From Corynebacterium testudinoris (GTDB taxonomy: Bacteria; Actinomycetota; Actinomycetes; Mycobacteriales; Mycobacteriaceae), in NCBI RefSeq assembly GCF_001021045.1, contig NZ_CP011545.1, forward strand, positions 682,001-746,000: DNA of 64,000 nt. The letters run 5' to 3'. A model generated the notes under the pieces. That model was not told where the DNA came from. It was given only the letters and a program-made list of their open reading frames with translations, and searched no databases. The position numbers and the translations under genes are program-made. This document shows, piece by piece, positions 61,419 through 64,000 of the stretch (within the stretch, counting starts at the first letter, position 1; each line of letters opens with the position of its first letter).

Positions 61419-61525
61419 GTCATCGCGACGGGCTGACCCCGACTTTTAGCGCATTATGTGTTGTTTGTTGGCCCTTAATCGCCCGCGGAGGCGTTCCGGT
61501 CGCGATCAGGGGGTCGGGATCACGC
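61419..61525. repeat. 107-nt repeat, copy 2
   Basis: Same length and ends as copy 1, with a 37-nt spacer between the copies. It contains no ORF. Confidence 0.9.
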
Positions 61526-61539
61526 GTCGGACATAAGAA

Positions 61540-61568
61540 AAGGACCCGACCACCCCGGTCGAGTCCTT
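61540..61568 (-). terminator. Terminator of the second M23 gene
   Basis: AAGGAC-CCGACC and GGTCG-A-GTCCTT pair on the minus strand and are followed by TTTTCTT. Confidence 0.8.
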
Positions 61569-61583
61569 CTGGAAGAAAGCAAA

Positions 61584-62315
61584 TTAGGCGATGACGATGC
61601 CGCGCTCCGCGAACCACGGAACCGGATCGATTGCTCCGCCACCAGCGGGGTGGATCTCGAAGTGGAGGTGGGAGCCGGTGGAGAAACCGCGGCTACCCAT
61701 GCCGGCGATCTGCTGGCCAGCGTGCACAACCTCGCCGACGGCGACGTTGAGGGTCTCCATGTGGCCGTAGACGGAGATGGAGCCGTCAGCGTGCTGGATG
61801 CGGATCCAGTTGCCGTAGCCGGAGGCCGGGCCGGAGTCGATGACGGTGCCGTCCATGACTGCCAGGATCGGGGTGTTGATGGCGTTGGCGATATCGATGC
61901 CCGCGTGGAGGGCGCCCCAGCGCATGCCGTAGCCGGAGGTGAATGCACCTTCGGCGGGCTTGACCACGGCGGGGCCGCGCTGGGCCAGGTCGGCCTGGAC
62001 GCGGTTAACGTTGTATTCGATAGCCTTGTTGAGCTGGTCCTGGATGTTGACGACCGGCTTGAACTCGGCGATTGCCAGGATCTGCGGGGATGCGTTGAGG
62101 GCGCCGGCGAGGTCGCCTGCGTTGGCAGCGAGCTCAATGTCGTTGCCGGCGGGTGCGTCCTGGTTGTGCAGGGAGGCAGCGGCGGCGCCGCCGATACCTG
62201 CAGTGGATACCGCACCGGTGGCTACTGCCACGAGTGCGATGCGACCTTTGGTCGTCTGCGAGGTGGAGATCTTGCGGTGCCTACCTCGAGCTGACCGCTG
62301 AGTCGTCTGTCGCAT
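61584..62315 (-). CDS. Secreted M23 zinc peptidase, second copy
   Basis: 243 residues from the ATG at 62315, preceded by AGAGGG; an ATG at 62330 is possible. A basic start, RQTTQRSARGRHRKISTSQTTKGR, leads to a signal sequence, IALVAVATGAVSTAGIGGAAAA. The M23 domain has the ligands in LHAGIDIANAIN and GSHLHFEIHP. Its catalytic domain closely resembles that of the peptidase at 56.2 kb, suggesting an old duplication, while the N-terminal part differs. Confidence 0.92.
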   Translation of the reverse strand: MRQTTQRSARGRHRKISTSQTTKGRIALVAVATGAVSTAGIGGAAAASLHNQDAPAGNDIELAANAGDLAGALNASPQILAIAEFKPVVNIQDQLNKAIEYNVNRVQADLAQRGPAVVKPAEGAFTSGYGMRWGALHAGIDIANAINTPILAVMDGTVIDSGPASGYGNWIRIQHADGSISVYGHMETLNVAVGEVVHAGQQIAGMGSRGFSTGSHLHFEIHPAGGGAIDPVPWFAERGIVIA

Positions 62316-62530
62316 GAAGCCCTCTTCCATTTCGCCACGTCCCATTTGGGTTATGGGATTGTGACAATCTTGTTATCTACGAACGGTAACGATAGCGTCT
62401 CGATTGCCTCAAGGCAACTGGATTAAGAAAAAACCTTAAGTATTCGTAAAAGTTCCCAGGAGTGTTACATTCCCCGCGGGCATCGGACGCGCCATCCGTT
62501 TTCCGATTGGCCATCGTGGCACAGTGGACG

Positions 62531-63946
62531 ATGATGAGCAAAAAGACCAGTCCCCAGTCGCGTCCGGGCCGGCGCCTGCGCAACCTTCGTGTGGGCAGCA
62601 AGACGACGTCTCGCCCGAGCCGCACCCCGGATGCTGCCCCGCAGGCACCCACGACGACTGTGGGGCGCGTGCGTCGTTATGTTCCTGTCGTCGCTATCCC
62701 GTTGGCCATCCTCGTGTTGGGGCTCATTGTGGTGGGCCTGTCCGGCCTCATGATTACGGGCCTGTCCCTCACTGCGTTCTCGGCGACCATCGCGCAGCTG
62801 TGGCTGCTGCTCAATCTGGTGCCGGTCAACGCCGGGGGAATCACCATTGGCGTGCTGCCGCTTCTGCCCACCATCGGCCTCATCGCCTTCATGGCCCGCC
62901 GCATCCATCGGGCGGTCCGCGATCGGGTGAGCATCGCCGACCTTATTGTCTTGGTTACGGCGGCCTTGCTTATCCCGGTCGTGCTCACCCTCATTGCCGC
63001 CGGGATGATGTGGGATGCCGGCCGTGTCTTCGACGTCGGGCCGCCGCCCCTCGGCCATGCCATCGGCCGCACCGTGCTCGTGCATGGCCTCGCGGTAGTC
63101 ATCGGGATGGGCGGTCGGCTGTGGCGGGCGTTGCTCGGCCGCTACGGCGCGCCGGAATGGCTTGTCGACGCCGCCGTGGTCGCCGTCCGCATCTTCACCT
63201 GGCTGGCGATCGCCTCGTTGGTGCTGTTCCTCATCCTCCTGGTTACGGGGTGGTCGCGCCAGGTTGAGGTCGCGCAGGTCTACCAGGGTGCCGGCGGCTT
63301 CATTGGCATGGTGATTGTCAGCCTGCTCTATCTGCCGAATGCACTCATCTGGTCAATTGCCGTCCTGCTGGGTTCGGAGTTTCACTTCGGCGCAGCCTCC
63401 GTCTCGCTCTACGCCATTGATCTGGTCCAGCTCCCTCCGCTGTCCCTGCTTGCCCTCATCCCGGGGAGCGTCCATGACTGGGCCATCGGGTTGTTGTTCA
63501 TCGTGGCGGCGGTGTGCGCGTATGTGCACGGGCGGGTGCGCCCTGGGTTTCGTCAGGCATTGGCCTCAGGCGCCATTGCCGCGGGGCTCACCCTCGTCGC
63601 CTGCTATCTCACGTCGGGGCAAGTGGGCTACTTCGGTCACGTCGGCCCGATGTTGTGGATGACCGTCGGGTTGGCTTTCGTGTGGATCGCGGGCATTGGG
63701 CTCGTGGCAGCGGCCGTCGGGATGATTGCGGATCGTCGGGCGCCAGCCGTGGTGGTCGCCGAGCCGGAACCAGAACCCGAACCAGAACCGGAGCCGAGCC
63801 CAGAACCCGAAGAGGAGGAAGAAATCCTCGAGGGAGAGGTCGTCTCAGAAGAAACAGAAGACTCAGAAGACACTGTAATAACAGAGGACACTCCGGTCAC
63901 CGAAGATGGGGGAGAAGACGACGAGAAAGAGCCGCCCACGGGCTAG
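62531..63946 (+). CDS. PerM-like DUF6350 membrane protein with acidic tail
   Basis: 471 residues from the ATG at 62531 (62534 is also in frame). A basic start, SKKTSPQSRPGRRLRNLRVGSKTT, is followed by about ten hydrophobic segments. The tail after residue about 405 is an acidic Glu-Pro repeat run and a Glu/Asp-rich end. Position before purN and the membrane core match PerM of mycobacteria, where it supports divisome stability. The function here is inferred. The tail length may differ among species. Confidence 0.85.
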   Translation: MMSKKTSPQSRPGRRLRNLRVGSKTTSRPSRTPDAAPQAPTTTVGRVRRYVPVVAIPLAILVLGLIVVGLSGLMITGLSLTAFSATIAQLWLLLNLVPVNAGGITIGVLPLLPTIGLIAFMARRIHRAVRDRVSIADLIVLVTAALLIPVVLTLIAAGMMWDAGRVFDVGPPPLGHAIGRTVLVHGLAVVIGMGGRLWRALLGRYGAPEWLVDAAVVAVRIFTWLAIASLVLFLILLVTGWSRQVEVAQVYQGAGGFIGMVIVSLLYLPNALIWSIAVLLGSEFHFGAASVSLYAIDLVQLPPLSLLALIPGSVHDWAIGLLFIVAAVCAYVHGRVRPGFRQALASGAIAAGLTLVACYLTSGQVGYFGHVGPMLWMTVGLAFVWIAGIGLVAAAVGMIADRRAPAVVVAEPEPEPEPEPEPSPEPEEEEEILEGEVVSEETEDSEDTVITEDTPVTEDGGEDDEKEPPTG

Positions 63947-63956
63947 TATCAAACGC

Positions 63957-64000
63957 GTGACTTTTCCTCCCGCGAATACCCGGCTCAACGTTGTCGTCCT
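63957..64000 (+). CDS. purN: Phosphoribosylglycinamide formyltransferase, start only
   Basis: Only 14 codons from a GTG: MTFPPANTRLNVVV, reading into the GAR transformylase N-terminal strand. The order perM-purN-purH in actinobacteria supports the call. The gene continues beyond the window. Confidence 0.7.
   Translation, partial: MTFPPANTRLNVVV

Noticed and set aside
61275-61525. CRISPR array
   Set aside because: Only two 107-nt units, far longer than CRISPR repeats, and no cas gene nearby.

Overview
The window is core chromosome of a high-G+C Gram-positive, almost certainly a Corynebacterium. Evidence: the 16S/23S/5S sequences; a mycoredoxin and a mycobacterial-type Rpf; mycolata-restricted families (DUF3239, DUF2771, DUF3027, SepH, PerM); and a gene order matching from memory the C. 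glutamicum gltA-FKBP-mctC-mrx1-folA-thyA-cysQ-lhr-pgi-uvrD stretch and, more loosely, the M. tuberculosis order dapC-ercc3-rpfA-cspB / serC-gltA2 / pgi-CM-uvrD1-M23 / perM-purN. I cannot fix the species. No prophage, CRISPR array, IS element or plasmid gene was found.

Layout. 1-0.85 kb: the 3' part of a thioredoxin-reductase-like flavoprotein lacking the usual CxxC. 0.9-3.8 kb (minus): NhaA fused to a DsbA-like domain, and a DyP peroxidase. 3.9-8.0 kb: a four-gene iron-siderophore ABC importer with a possible iron box. 8.05-14.1 kb: a complete rrn operon with no spacer tRNA and very G/T-rich spacers. 14.1-20.4 kb (minus): a TPR protein, then an operon running helicase-associated protein, XPB helicase, DUF3239 protein, aminotransferase. 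20.5-25.2 kb: a small conserved protein, Rpf under a c-di-AMP (ydaO) riboswitch, a cold-shock protein, DUF2771, glutaminyl cyclase, DUF3027 and a class IV aminotransferase. 25.3-35 kb: purine permease, SpoU/TrmH methyltransferase, DUF6928 plus SepH, SerC, citrate synthase, FKBP, malic enzyme and an aldo/keto reductase. 35-39 kb: the DUF485-MctC monocarboxylate uptake pair with plausible GlxR/RamB sites, a secreted SxxK hydrolase-like protein and a Tat-exported DUF1906 protein. 39.2-39.7 kb: a repeat-rich gap and tRNA-Arg(CCT). 39.8-48 kb: small protein, thyA-folA-mrx1 operon, cysQ, lhr, nei2. 48-57 kb: DedA, DUF1707, YccF, GCS2-type ligase, pgi, ABM monooxygenase, chorismate mutase, uvrD1 and an M23 peptidase. 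57-64 kb: an FtsX/ABC/PadR module, a pair of 107-nt direct repeats, a second M23 peptidase, PerM and the start of purN.

Most genes are housekeeping. The most unusual signal is not a gene. The 11-mer GCTTATCGACG occurs 16 times, plus two copies matching the last 10 bases, where about 0.03 would be expected by chance. It lies on both strands equally, inside genes and just after stop codons, and is frequent in helicase/repair genes. It looks like an uptake-sequence-like or chromosome-organising word and is the main candidate for something undescribed.
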